Part shown: positions 25,301 to 40,300 of the stretch, piece by piece
Layout of the letters: each line of letters starts with the position of its first letter
Numbering within the stretch: position 1 is the first letter of the stretch
Source: Cymodocea nodosa
Lineage: Eukaryota > Streptophyta > Magnoliopsida > Alismatales > Cymodoceaceae
NCBI GenBank assembly: GCA_036874045.1
Contig: CM072344.1
Coordinates: 14,170,501 to 14,234,500 of the forward strand
Reading direction: 5' to 3'
DNA: 64,000 nucleotides
The notes under the pieces: model-generated
Told to the model about the DNA's origin: nothing
What the model saw: the letters and a program-made list of their open reading frames with translations, nothing else
The model's database searches: none
Program-made: the position numbers and the translations under genes

Positions 25301-28300
25301 TTTATCCAATTCTATTGCTACTTTTGAATTTTATAATAAAAGTATGAATGTTATAATTTGTAGTTATATTTTGTTAATATGCAAGCTAAATTTCTGTCAT
25401 TTTTTGCCACATGCATAAATAATCAAATTTTAATTTCCATTCTTTTTCGTCAGGTATACAAATATTAAGAAAATGATGGAATTGAAATTAGCTACCATTT
25501 TCTTCTACATTTTCCTTTTCCCTTGTTTTTCACAAACAAACTTTTAATATATAGTGGAACATAACTTGTTTTTTATTAAAATATAACCTAAAATATATTA
25601 AATTGTAATTTAGATTATATTTAATTGTAACTGTATTTTATTGATATGTAACCTAAATTTCAAATCATTTGTTATTATGAGCTTTTTTCAGTTATTTATA
25701 CATGATTTAAGACTTTTCTCATGCATTTGACTACTAATCTCTATCTAATTGATATTTCATGTACGATAATTGCCTAAAAAATTTATCTAGGTGTTTTTAT
25801 ATATTTATTATGGCTTGTTTTACCTTATTCTTGAGTTTGAAGTTGAAATTTAAATTTTTTTTGTTGTTTCCACAAAAGTATTGCATTTCTTTATTTGAAG
25901 GACTAATACTTGATATGATATTGATATTTGAAACTTTCTTGATATGATATTGATATTTTAAACTTTGTTTAAGTGAATGCATATTTCATAAGGTAAAACT
26001 GAAAAAAGTTTGAGAAAGACCAGAAATTAGATGGTCTTTTTTGCAATGGTTAAAATGACAAAAGAAGATATAACAGAAAAATTTAGTGATACATAGAAAT
26101 AGATTGAAGGCCAGGATTCACCTGGTTTATCCTGCATAGTGAGATTAATACATTATTGTTGTTGCTATTGTTCCTGATTAAATCACCAATTTTATCTTGT
26201 TTCCTCACCTATAGGAGATATTTTAGAATGAGGATTATTCTATAATTTCCATCAAGAAGGGCATCTTATATTAAAGTCTATTCATGCTTTTGGTTTAAAC
26301 AATGGTTGCCATTCTAGTGGGTTTTTGTAGACAACTTGTTATATGTTATTTTCTTTTCCATGTCCTTTATTTAATTCATAACCCTTAATTGTTTGTTTGT
26401 CTTCCTCTTAAATGTAGGAGTTAAACATGGCATTTCAGAGTACTGCAGAATTATATAGCGAGTTTTTTGGAATTCCACACGTGTTTGCCATTACAAAACT
26501 TCTTGGTCCCAGGTCGTTACCTTGGCTTATTCGAGCACTACTGGATTACATTTCCGACAAGGTATGCTCTGATCATTTGGTCTTCCACCATAACATGTAA
26601 ATGACGAAAATAATAAATATTTTGACATTTATTTTTAATATTATATTCAACTTTGTCATTATTGATTGAGAATTTTAATGTTGAATTCACATTAGGGCCC
26701 CAGCCTGCAACTGACTTTCTTTTGGTTTTTAATAACTACAAGATTTAACTAGATCATGTATGATGGCCAGTTGTCAGCTTGGAATTTTCATTAACAAATT
26801 TCAGTCTTTGCAACTTGTCTTCAGTAATGTTAATTTTTGGTTACCATATATATGATACATCAGTATGCTACTTTGTGTTAAATGAAGTTTGACATTTTTT
26901 ATTTTATGGACTGTGTATCAGTTCATGTGAGTTGGTTCACATTTTGACATGTTACCAAACTTAATACAGTTTTTTAAACCTACGCCCCTATATATTCACC
27001 AAATCCAAATACATGACGCTTGCAATACCTTAAAATAGATTACAAGTAGTGAAGAATGTTAGAATAGTCTTATGTTAAAAATGAGATTATACTTGACACA
27101 ATATTAATAACAAAGGACTCTCCATTTCAATGAACCATTCCTAAAATGGTTGAAAATTATGTAAAAAAATCAATGACTAAAATTAACCAACATGAGATGA
27201 TGAAATGCAATGTTTGACATGCAATCTTGGGCAAGAACACTAGCATGCATCTAGCCAACATGGTGATGTGCGATTTTAACTTCAAACACAAAATAACGTG
27301 AGATGTGACAATAATCATGCAAAATGATGTAAGCTAAAATGCATCTTAGACATGTGTTTAAAATAGTTGACAAATGTAAAAACATGATTGTGATGATATA
27401 GGAAGTCAAAAAATCATTTGAAAGTAAATCAAGATAGGAGTGAAATATAAGGTATATGTGGCCAAAATGGGACAATCAGGTCTTGATTTACATCATAGCT
27501 CCTATACTTTGAAAGTTAAGAGGATAGTAAAATAAAAGAAGAGTGTACCTGCACAGGTGAAGGTGACCAGTGACAACATTTCTAGCAAGGGTGCATGGCC
27601 AGTGGCAATATCTTGGCAACAACTTTCTAATGATGTAAGTGTTGATCTTTAATCGGACCTTTAAGGATGACACTCAAGCACGATTCTTAAAACTCACCTC
27701 TTAAACTCACCAAAACTGTAAATTGAAGAGAAGTACAAGAAAAACAGTATGCACATGAAGATAGAATTTACATAATTCAGTAACAACTTACGTTCATGAA
27801 GAGTGAATGTTCTTCTATGAACTCTCGACATAATCAACCGTATGTTTTTACAATATCGTAAAAGTTTATATACTACCCGAACTTAGGGTTAATAAATCTT
27901 TAATTACAACAGAGCCATTACAGTAGTAAATAACCACTTCGGAGGAGGAAGACTCATTTTCGGAACCTTACGTCCCAACTCTCCGAAAAATTGTATCATT
28001 TCGGATAGTTACAGGACTTAACTATTCAAAAAAATTCTTTTTCTCTACTTTTGTAAGAATGGGCGGATACTATAGTAGGCTAACTGTCTAGAGAGATTTT
28101 ATCTTTCGGATAGTTACAGTTCTAATTATCCGAAAACCCACTTAGATCTCTCTTAGTCCTTTCGGAATATTCTGTCTGTAACTTTCCGAAAACTCATGTC
28201 TTTCAGATAATTACTATCTTAACTGTCTGAATAAACCACTTAAGTATCTCTTGAGTCTTTTCGAAAGGTTTTAGCTGTAACCTTCCAAAAATTCATGACT

Positions 28301-31300
28301 TTTGAATAATTGTTGTCCTAACTATCCAAAGATCTATTTAAGTTCCTGACTTTTGGATACTTAACTTCTTAATTATCTGAAGATCCATTTAAGTGTTATT
28401 TAAGTCATTTCAAAAGGTTTTAGTTGTAACCTTTCAAAATCTCCTGACTTTCAGATAGTTAGCTCAAAGCCTTTCGACTATTTTATTATTTTTGGATACT
28501 TCAAATTGATAACCTTCCGAAAACATTTAATCTGTCGGAGACTTACAGCTAACAAGCTTTTGACTAGACTTGGACAACTTGTGGCATACTCCACACTTGA
28601 ACTACTTGCCTTAGCAATTTCCCACTTGGAGTCTGACACAAGGATTAAAGGAAATTTGTACTCTTGGTTCGTAATTCACTTGCAATAGTAGCTCAAACAG
28701 AACATCAACACCTAGTCCCCTTTTTTCAGTTATCTAGGAGACCAATTAAGGTCATACACAATCTTAATTTTTGCAGATTCAAAACTTTGATTGACATGTC
28801 TACAGCATTTTCAATACCAGCAATTTTCTGCAGATCTAACCTGCTTTACTTTATCTCTTCCCTTATGAAATGAAGCATCATTCTCATATGTTTGGACCTT
28901 GAATGGAATTTCGGATTTTCAGCTAAGTAATGGTACTTTGATTGTCATAGAATAAAGTGCTTTTTTATATGTGCTTTAATTCAACTAGTACATTCTCTAG
29001 CCAAATTATTTCTTTAGCTGCCTTTAGAACTACAACATATTCAACTTCTATGGTTGAGAGTGCAACAATACTTTGCAATTTGAATCACCAGCTTATTGTA
29101 GTACTTCCTATGTAAAATACATAGTCTGAAGTACTTCTGCTTTTATCCAACTCTCCTCTCAAATCAGCATCACAGTAGCTAATCAATTCAACTGGTCCTT
29201 TCTTGAAGTTCAGATCTGTATCTAGGGAATATCTGAGTATCCACAGTATAGCAGACCAATGTTTAGTTCCTGGATTTGCCATGTATCTGTTGACAACTCC
29301 CACTGCATGGGATATATCAAATTGTGTATATCATGGCATACATAAAACTTCCCATTACTGAAGCATATGGTATTTTGGATATTTTTGTCCTCTCTTTTTC
29401 AGTCTTAATAGACTGATTTTTAAACAACTTGAATTGAGGTTTAAGAGGCAATTCAGTTTTTCTCTCATTTGAGATGTTAAATCTTCTAAATACCTTTTCT
29501 AAGTACTTCTGATTCAACCTCAGTGTACTTACCATTCTATCTCGGATGATTCTAATACCCAAGATTTGCTTGACTTCTTTCATATCTTTCATAACAAATT
29601 TCCTTAACAGTTGTCTCTTTAATGGTTTAATCTATTTCATACTTAAATAAGCAATTAACATATTATCTACATAAATTAGTAGAATGATAAAATAGTCATC
29701 AAGTAATTTTATATAGCAGCAATAGTCTATATCACATCTTTTGAAGCCTGAGGTATAGATAAATGTATCAAATCTCTTGTACCATTGTTTTGGTGCTTAT
29801 TTCAAGTCATACAAACTCTTCAGCAATCTACATACTGTCTTTGCTTTTTTACCAGTTACTGCAAATTCTTTTGGCTACATCATGTAAAGTTATTTCTCCA
29901 AATCTCCATGTAGAAATGATGTCTTTACATTCATTTGCTCCAAAAATAAATCTTTTGCAGCAACAATACTCAAGACTATTCTTATAGTATTCATCTTCAC
30001 AACAGGTAAGAATACTTCGGTATAATCTATATCTTGAATTTGCTGAAAACCCTTAACAGCAAGTCTGACTTTAAATTTCTTGTTGTTGTCTGGTTGTTCT
30101 TTCAGCCTGAACATCCACTTGTTTCCTAGGATTTTTTCCCCTTCTAACAATGAAGTTAGCTTCTAGATTTTATTCTTTTCAAGGGATTTCAGTTTCTCTT
30201 TCATTGTTAATTCTTATTCATGTGCATCACTTGCACAGACTGTTTTTGATATGTTTCAGGTTCACCATCATTCATTAGTAACAGGTAATTAAATGATGGT
30301 ACATACCTTTCAAGTGGTTTGGAAATCCTTCCAGATCTTTTAAGTTGTTTAGTGACAACTTCATCCTCTTGGTTGTCTAGATGTTCTTGTTGTTTAGCCT
30401 CTAAAAGTTAAATTTCTTCTATAAGTTCCTTTTGAAGTTATTCAACGTCATTATCTTAACTAATTTTAGTAGTATTTTCAGACTGAAACTTTTACTGTTG
30501 TTCATCTACACTTTCCTTGTGCTTGTACATCTTAGATTTAATGAATGTGACATCTTTTGCACGGATTATTTTCTTGATTTCTTCCATTCAGAATTTGTAA
30601 CTAAAATAATCATTACCATAGCTAATGAAATAATACTTCTGTGATTTTAAATCCAACTTGTCTCTTTTATCATTGCTCAAGTGGACAAATGACTTAGATC
30701 CAAAGATCTTCAAGTGAGAGTATAATTGACCACTTTCTCAGTCCACAATTCTTCAGAGTTTTTAAGCTTCATTGAAACTAATGGTGTTTTATTTATTAGA
30801 TAGGCAACTGTATTGACAACTTCTGTCCAGAATATTTTAGAAAAATCTGCATGTAGTCTCATGCATCTTGCTTAATCATTCAAGGTCCTGTTCATTCTTT
30901 CAGCAACTCCATTTTATTGTAGAGTTTTAGCTACAGTCCTCTGCCTTCTAATTCCTTGCTCATTACAGTAGATTTTAAATTTTTGGCTGTTATATTCTCC
31001 TTTATTGTCTGACCTGATGAATTTGATTTTCCTTTCACTTTGATTTTCTACTTTTACCTTTCATTTCTTATAGACTTGGAAAACTTTAAACTTCTGTTTT
31101 AGAAAATAAATTCACACTTTTTTGGTACTATCATCAATGAAGGTGATATAATAAAGAATATCTCTTAAAGAACTGATAGGGGTAGGCTCCCACACATCTA
31201 TGTAAACTAACTCCAATTTTTTTAACTTTGGATCATGAAGAGTCTTGACAAAGTTGACTCTCTTCTATTTTTCCTCAATACAATCCTCACATATCCTTAA

Positions 31301-34300
31301 ATTAACATTCTTCAATTTAGAGATTTTCCCTTCTACCACTAAAACCTCAATCCTTTCTCACTGAGGTGTCCCAATCTTTTATGTCACAAGTCGGTGTCTT
31401 TAGTGTCACTGACTATTGCAATAGTGTCATCTTGATCTGATGTTAAATACAAAGTGTCAATCCTCTATCTTGAGGTAATAATTCTTGCACCTTTGGTTAT
31501 CTTCCATTTGCTTGCATCAAAGTCAATCTGGTAACCATGATTATCTAGGGAATTTATGAAAATTAATTGCTTTGCAAGATCAGGAACATATTTGACTTCT
31601 TGCAGTTTTCATTTCTGTTGTTTTGTTCTTATATATACCTTTCCTCTTCCCAACACATCTTGACTAATGTTATTGGTAAGATACACTTTCTTTATAAGAG
31701 TTGCACAATAATTGTGCAACAAATCCTTCCTGTAGGTAGTATGAAATGAAGTTCCTAAGTCTATTACCTATGAGTCAATGAAATTGTCCACACAATATAC
31801 TAGAATATCATCTGAATCGTAGGAGACAATATTTGCTCCTGCTCCTTCAAATCTCTTCCTTTTGTTGTCTTTATTGGGAGCCTTACACTATGACTTGAAG
31901 TGCCTCCATTGATTATAATTCCAATATTTAATATCTAGCATTACTTTACTGATACCTCTATATTTTAATCTTCCTTCGAATTTAAATTGTTTTGATTTAC
32001 TTTTTTTTTTTACTTTCAACACTAAAGGCAGATGTTAAAACTGACAATTCACGAATGTCCTCATTCAAAATTAAATCTTAGATGTCACTCATTTTGAGTT
32101 TTTCATGACCTATTGAATTACTTATATTAGTCACAACAGAAGACTACTTTCTAGTAACGAGGATAACAAAATCAAAGCTCTGACTTCATCATTAAATACT
32201 ATGTCTACTGAATATAGTTGATTCAATATAGTATTTAGCTCATTGATGTGGTCTGTAGCATTTCCACTTTCATGCATTTTTAGATTAAATAATCTACACA
32301 TGAGAAATACCTTGTTGGCGGCTGATAACTTCTCATACATGTTAGACAATACTTTCATTAAGTCAATTGTTGTCTCTCCTTGGCAACATTTGAATGAACA
32401 TTTCTTGCCAATGACAACCTGACGAGACTTAACGCTTTTCTATCCAATAGTTCCCACTCTTCCCGGTCCATCTTCTCTGGTTTTCTTCCAAACAAAGGTT
32501 GATGAAAATCCTTCTGATACAAACAATCTTCTATTTGAAACTTTTAGTATCCAAAATCTTTTCCATCAAACTTCTCCATTCTGAGTTTTCTATCGTTTGT
32601 CATTTTGTCAATCCGAAACCTTTGGTTCTGATATCAGTTGTTGATCTTTAATCAAACCTTCAAGGATGACACTCAAGCATGATTCTTAAAACTCACCTCT
32701 CAAACTCACCGAAACTGTAAATTGAAGAGAAATAGAAGAAAAATAGTATGTACAAGAAGACAGGATTTACGTGGTTTGACAATTGTCTACGTTTATGGTG
32801 AGTGAATGTTCTTCTATGAACTCTTGGCGTAATCAACCGTATGTTTTTACAACATCATAATGGTTTATATACTACCCGAACCTAAGGTTAATAAATCTTT
32901 AATTACAATAGAGCCATTACAGTAGCAGATAAATACTTCAGAGGTGGAAGACTCATTTCTAGAGCCTTACATCACAGCTCTCCAAAAAATTGTAGCATTT
33001 CGAATAGTTACAGGACTTAACTATCTGAAGAAATTTTTTCTCTCTACGTCTGTCAGAACAGGCGGTTATTATAGCAGGCTAACTGTCCGAAGAGATTCTC
33101 GAATGCTTGGTTACAGTCCTAACTATCTAAAAACACACTTAGATCTCTCTTAGTCATTTCGAAAGATTCTATTTGTAACTTTTCGAAAACTCTTGTTTTT
33201 TAAATAGTTACTGTCTTAATTGTTTGAAAAAATCACTTAAGTATCTCTTGAGTCTTTCGAAAGGTTCTAGTTGTAACCTTCTGAAAAGTCATGACTTTCG
33301 GATAATTGTTGTTCTAACTATTCAAAGATCCACTTAAGTCCTTGACTTTTAGATACTTAGCTTCTTAGCTATTTGAAGATCTACTTAAACCCCTGACTTT
33401 CGAATGCTTAGTTTCTTAACTATCTGAAGATTCACTTAAATTATTCTTTAAGTCATTTTGGAAGGTTACAACTAGAACCTTCCGAAATCTCTTAACTTTT
33501 GAATAGTTAGCTTAAAGTTTTCTGACTATTTTATTATTTTCGGATACTTCAAATTGATAACCTTCTATAAACATTTAATTTGTCGGAGACTTACAACTGA
33601 CAAGCTTTCGACTAAACTTAGACAACTTGTGGCATATTCCACACTTGAACTATTTGCCTTAACAATAAGGGGGTGGTGCAAATGGTGAAAATCAGTGAAA
33701 GGAGGGGCAAACAAACATGCAGGAGGATTGAGCATTTGACAGTCAATGAGAAGGTGGCATGTTTGTGTGAGATCAAGTGTAGACAGGGGCTTTTGGGTAT
33801 TGGGTGTGAAAGACATGAGGAAGGGGTAATGTAAGAGAAACATAAATGTAAATATTTTCTATACTCGATATAAGTAGATCTACATCTTTTTGCATTAGAC
33901 CTAATACAAACATGGCTTTATCTAATTTGAAGTTAACAATTTTTTTTTTTCATTAGAACCATAATTATAAGTATAAAAATTAAATTGTATAAAAATAACT
34001 AGAAAACAAGAGTAAAAAACATGCCTGAGATGCTTAGAAGAGAGGAAAATTATGAGTTTCCTTGCAGTTTGTTGTTACCCAGTGGAATGCAGTTGCCTGA
34101 TGGTGGCTTCCAATGCCTGGATGGTGCCTGAAGGTGCTGTGCCGGAGGCTGCAATTGATTGGGTGAGAAGTGAAGGTTTTGCTTGCAAGAAAACACTAGA
34201 CTTGAGAAGTTGAAGGAAATGGGCATGTTGTACAAAATATATGAATGATGACTGATTGGGCCTTGTCCTAGCCTTTATTGGCCTGGCAGAACCAACAGGA

Positions 34301-37300
34301 TTTGAAGTTGGTTTCTACAATGGTGCAAAAATAACCTATTACAAAAGACGCAGGTGGGTTCTGGATGCTTGGATAGCTTGCAAATTGCTCAAAAAGAATT
34401 ATCCTTTAGCCTTATCTACAGATATCATTCATTTCCTGATTGGACTTCTTGTATGTTTCAACACTAAGGTCAACTTTTTTATCAATGTCATCTATTTCTT
34501 GAGTCAAAAAAGAAACATGTCTATTTTAGTGTTTCAACTCTCTTAAGTCTAACACTAGGAATATTGCTTTTCTTTTTGTGGAGTTAAAGGTTGTGCATAA
34601 AAAGGCTTGTCTTCCTTTGACAATTATTTTTTACATTGCAGGTAACAGTACTTGTGCCTAAAATCATAGGACTGCAGGAAGCGCTTCCCAAATCGATCGC
34701 TTTACTCACTTTTGATGGAGGAATCACAGGTAAATTTACTAAATAGATATTTTTAATGTCTAGCATGTCTTAGGAATCTCTGAATTTCTTTTGTCATTTT
34801 GTAGCTCAGGTTGAAAACAAATATTTGTCAATGGGTTATGCATTTGCCATATTATTTTGATCTCATCTCCTCTCTATGGCCATCTAGAAATATATATTTT
34901 TTGCTTAGTCGTATATTGCTGATTAGGAGAGGAAAAGAAGTATTCTTTCATTACTAGGGTCATTACATATTTATAGAGACAACTCTAATACATGGATTTC
35001 CATAATACAAAATGTCAACATAATAGGATCCATACATGGTATTTGTGAGAGTATTATGTTAGGCTAGTAGATAAATAGATATCCAATTACATTAGGGTTT
35101 TGTTACTCTTTTTTCTTTTAATAAAACTCCTAATCTATTTATAGGGCAGGGACCCAAAATTAAAAGGAAATACAAGAGGTGGAGGAGGATAGGCCATAAC
35201 TCCACCTAGAGGTGTCAATGGGTTGGACTAGGTTGGGTTGAAATTTTTTTATGACAATCCAGCCTAGCTCAAAGTTTTTTCAAAATAGCCTAGCTCGACC
35301 CGAAATGCTTTTAAGACAACTCAACTCAACCTATAGCTTGATTGGGTCGATTGACAAACTCGCTTTTATATTTTTTATTTTATTTTTTTGCATCGATCTC
35401 ACCAAAACTTGACTTCAATTCGATCAATAGAAGTTTTTTTATTTCTTTTATTTTTTTCTTCGGTCTGACTAACTGAAGGTTTTTTATCTTTTCCTTCAGT
35501 CTAATCGAAACTCAACTTCGGTCCAATTGAAGTTTTTTATTATTTCTTTCAAGACAGTCTAACCTAGCCCATAACTCGACTAGGCCGATTGGCAGGCTTG
35601 CTTTATATTTTTTTTATTTTTCCATCAATCTCATTGAAGCTTGGTTTGATTCGATCGACAAAATTTTTTTATTTCTTTTATTTTTTTCTTCGATTCGACT
35701 AACCAAAGTTTTTTATTATATTTATTTTTTTCTTTGGTCAAATCGTTTCTCACCTTTGGTTAGATCAATGTTTTTTATTTTTTCATCATTCTAATTGTTT
35801 CTCATCTTCGATCAGATCGAAGTTTGTTTTTTATTATCTTTTCATTGGTATGACCATATCTCACATTTGATTTAATCGAAGTTTTTCATTTTATTTATTT
35901 ATTTTTAAATTAAAATAAAAAAATTACAATATTATTCAATAATAAATTCATCATTAAAATATATTATTTTATTTATAAATACATAAACATCAAACCTAAG
36001 TCAATCATTCGTGAATCATGATTCATTACATTAAAATCAATATCAAGACATCATCAACTTACCATTCATGATTCATCAACACATTCAAACACAAGTTATA
36101 AAGTTAAAATAATTATTTTATTTCTGAATTTAAATTAAAAAATACATTATTTTTGTAATTACATTAAATATATTTACATTTAAATATTTAAATTTACAAA
36201 TTCATCAATGAAATCATCTTTTTGTTGTTGTTCATGAACACGAGCAAGTTCACAATCTTTAACATATATTAATACTTCTAAAATATCATCTTTTAATCTT
36301 ACTCTTCTATCATCTAATATATTACCACTAATAGTAAATGTTTGTTCACATGCTATAGAAGAAATTGAAATTTTTAATAAATCTCTAGTCATTAATGATA
36401 AAATAAGAAATGTACATTTTTGTATTTTTCAAAAATTTATTACATCAAAATTTAGAAAATCAGGATTTTCTCTTATTAAATAACTATGATTAATATTATT
36501 AAAATTATTTAATTCTTTCCATTATACCATTATCTTATTCTACCATTACGGGCCAACCTGTTATAGACTGGCCCTGCCCAACCCAATTTAAAAAATTCAA
36601 TTAGGTTGGGCTATAATATATTAGAAAATTGACTTACAAGTTGAGCTGGCCTGTAGACCGATTTGTGTCGAGTTGATATAAGCCCAGCCCAAGTTAACCT
36701 ACATCATATTCGTCAAAAACAAATATTGAAATAATGTTCATAAAAAATGAACGTTGAAACTAATGGTAAAAGAAAGGAGAAGAGAAGTTCGTTTTACAAA
36801 TGTTATTTCAATGGATAAAAAACAAAATGTTCGTAAAAAAAGAAACATTTGTTAGAAAACAAACACTTGTAAAAAATGAATGGTGAAAGAAATGAACGTT
36901 GAAATAACGTTCGTAAAAAACAAACATTGAAACCAATAGTAAAGAAAGGAGAAGACAAGGGATGAAAGGGAGAGAGGAATGGTGTTGGAAAAATATATAA
37001 ATAGAGAAAAAGATTAGAATTTTTTTCACAATTCATACACATTCAATCTTCTCTCTTTCTTTTATAAAATGCAAAGATCATCTTTTAAACTTCAACTTTT
37101 TTCAGCTCTCAAGTCAAATTCTTTGCAAAAATAACACAACTTCAACAACTTCATCTTCAATAGTGTTGTTGATGCTAACTATGATTTTGTGCAGAAACAA
37201 CAATAATTTCAAGCTCAAACAATAAAGGGTAGAGCATTGACTTCAACTAATACTGCTAAATCAAGAAGAATGTTAAATTTATGATTGAAGTTTACAATAA

Positions 37301-40300
37301 AGATAAAAGAGTTAAGAGATGATACTATGGTAGAGAGGGTCTACTACAACATTTACAATGCAGACCTTTCACGCAAAGCTTTAGGTGGTATAAGTCATTT
37401 ATGTAGACATATAACTAATTGTTTATTAAAATATCTTGAAAATAATAAAATGATTTAGATACAACTTAATTTTAACACTGAAGGTAATATAACACAATGA
37501 GATTATAATCTTAGTAATATTAGAGGATTATATGTTAAATTTATTGTTGTTCAAAATTTACCTATTAATTATGGTGATAGTTAATATTTTTAAGAATATA
37601 TTTAATAAGCTTATTGTACACAATTTTAAAAAATACAACTAGACAATATATTATTGAACTTTATAATAAACTTAGAATAGAATTAATTAATATAATAGGT
37701 TATATTAACACATTTATAGCATGTACATCTGATATTTAAGAAGGTAAAAGTAAAGTAGGATAGATTGCTGTTACTGTACATTTTATTTATGATAATTGAG
37801 TTTTACAAAAAAATTTATAGGATTTAGAAGAATAAATCATCTACTTAATGCTCAAAATATTTTTTCTACTATTATAGAAATTTTTGAATTTTATGAAATT
37901 AAAGAAAAAGTAGTTAGTATTACATTTGATAATGCAATTATCCTTATGTTTAAAAGTAAATTAACTTTACCAAATGATTTTGATTTATTTCACCAAAGAT
38001 GTATATGTCATATAATTAATCTTATAGTTCAAGTAAGTGTTTAAGAATTAAAATATTTTCTAAAAAATATTAGAACTGCATTAAGTTACATTTTATCTAG
38101 TGGTAGACGACAACAAGAATTTAATTATGTATGTGATTCATTTCGATTATCACATAAAACATTTACAATGTATGTCTCTCATAGGTAGAATTTATTATAT
38201 TTAATGTTAAATAATTGTTTACCTTATAAAGAAGCTATAAAAACTTATTGTAATGGTAGAATAGATGATAGTACAACATTACTAGATAAAAATGATTTTG
38301 CAATAACTAATTATTTTATTCAATTTTTAAAATCATTTTATAATATAACAGAACTTTATTAGTAATATATTATTGTATATCTATTTATGCAATCCACCAC
38401 TTATATAATATTGCAAGAATTTTTAATAATTATAGTAATTATCCATTTTTTGCACCTATAGTTTTAAAAATGAAAGAAAAATTTTTAAAATATTGGAATA
38501 AGATACCTCTCTTATTTACACTAAATGCTTGTTTAGATCCTAGGATTTAAAGTAAAAGTTGTTAAAAAATTAATAAATATAATACGAACTTGTTTAAGTG
38601 TAGAATTTAATGTAACAATTGAAAATGTAGAAGAAAGTTTAATAAATAATATGTTTGATATGTATGTTATAATATATGGAGCACAATACTTGACAATCAT
38701 CGTCATCATCATCAATAATTAATTATAGTGTATTTGATTATGAATATAGTGATTTTAATGTAACAAATAGGAAAGAATTAAATAATTTTAATAATACTAA
38801 TCATAGCTATTTAATAAGAGATAATCCTGATTTTCTAAATTTTGATGTAATAAATTTTTGGAAAACACAAAAATGTACATTTCCTATTTTATCATTAGTG
38901 ACTAGACATTTACTAACAATTCTAACTTTTGTGTAGCATGTGAACAGACATTTAGTATTAACAGTAATATATTAGATAATAGAAGAGTAATATTAAAAGA
39001 TGATATTTTAGAAGCATTAATGTGTATTAAAGATTGAGAGCTTACTTGTATTCGTGAACAACAGAGGGATGATTTTATTGATGAATTTGTAAATTTAAAT
39101 ATTTAAATGTAATTATGTATATTAAATGTAAATATATTTGATGTAATTACAAAAATAATATATTTTTTAATTTGAATTCAGAAATAAAATAATTATTTTA
39201 ACTTTATGACTTGTGTTTGAATGTGTTGATGGATGATGAATCATGAATGTTGAGTTGATGATGTCTTAATATTGATTTTAATGTAATGAATCATAATTCA
39301 TAAATGATAACTTATGTTTGATGTTTATGTATTTATAAATAAAATAATGTGTTTGAATGATGAATATTATCAGATTATATTGTAATTATTTTATTTTAAT
39401 TTAAAATTAAAAAAAATAAATAAATAAAATCAAAAACTTTGATTAGACTGAAGGTGAGATACGATTAGACTAATGAAAAGATAATAAAAAATAAAAAAGT
39501 TTGATTTAATCAAAAGTGAGATACGGTCAAATTGATGAAAAAATAAATAATTAATAAAAAACTTTAGTTTGATCGAAGGTGAGACATGGTTTGACTAAAG
39601 AAATAAATAAAAATAATAAAAAACTTTAGTTAGTCAAATTGAAGAAAAAAATAAAAGAAATAAAAAAACTTCTATCGATCAGATCGAAGTCAAACTTTAG
39701 TGAGATCAATGGAAAAATAAAAATATATAAAAGCAAGCTTGTCAGTCGGCCTAATCGAGTTACAAGTTAGGTCAGGTTGTCTTGAAAAAAATAATAAAAA
39801 ACTTTGGTTAAACCAAAGTTGTGCTTCGATCAGATCGAAGGAAAAAATAAAAAACTTAAGTTAGTCGAATTAAAGAAAAAAAATAAAAAAACTTATGTCA
39901 ATCAAATTAAAGCCAAACTTTAGTGAGATCAATGCAAAAATAAAAAATGTAAAAGCGAGTCTGCCAACTGACCCAATTGAGCTACAGGCTGGGTCGGGCT
40001 GGCTCGAAAACATTTTAGGTTGAGTTAAGTTGCCTCAAAAAAAATTCAGGCTGAGCTGGACTGACAAAAAAGTTAAAAAAATTTTGGCCCTAACCCATTG
40101 ACACCTCTGCTAGCAGGAAGTGCTAGTAGCACAACACATGGGCACAAGCGAGTAGCAGACTACCTATTGTCAATTGTGGTACTGCAGGCCTGTGACTATG
40201 CAGGTGTATGTGACTGGAGGTTTTCAAGCAATCAAACTATTTGGATGGAGCCAATGCAATTTTGGGTTTTGTCATGAGCCTCACAGCAAGGCAGCATGAG

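Larger units (their letters stand above)
27640..33664 (-). mobile_element. Complete but inactive Copia (Tork-like) element with 1 kb LTRs
   Basis: 6025 bases. LTRs 27640-28615 and 32639-33664 are homologous direct repeats with TG...CA ends; flanking five bases are GTAAG and ATAAG, a target duplication with one change. On the minus strand a PBS (TGATATCAGAACC) lies next to the right LTR at about 32624-32636. Gag starts at 32603 (MTNDRKLRMEKFDGKDFGY), with a Tork-type segment at 32358-32131 (LSNMYEKLSAANKVFLMCRL). Integrase (about 31350-30600), RT (30150-29317) and RNase H (29303-29040) follow. Stops interrupt every domain. By eye the LTRs differ at roughly one base in eight to ten, so the insertion is old. 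Confidence 0.88.
35207..40109 (+). mobile_element. hAT-type DNA transposon with inverted-duplicated 3' end
   Basis: Ends are TAGAGGTGTCAATGGG and its near inverted copy CCCATTGACACCTCTG, typical hAT-like termini. The flanking octamers ACTCCACC and CTAGCAGG do not match, so no target duplication is evident. A degraded transposase reads left to right from about 37070 to 39106. The left arm (35207-36520) is an inverted copy of the right arm (38770-40109), with a 2.2 kb spacer. Arms contain hexamer-rich subterminal repeats (TTCGGTCTGACTAACTGAAG-like). GC-rich GGGCCAACC/GGCCCTGCCC motifs at 36545-36700 look like a hAT 5' subterminal region now lying inside. Confidence 0.75.
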
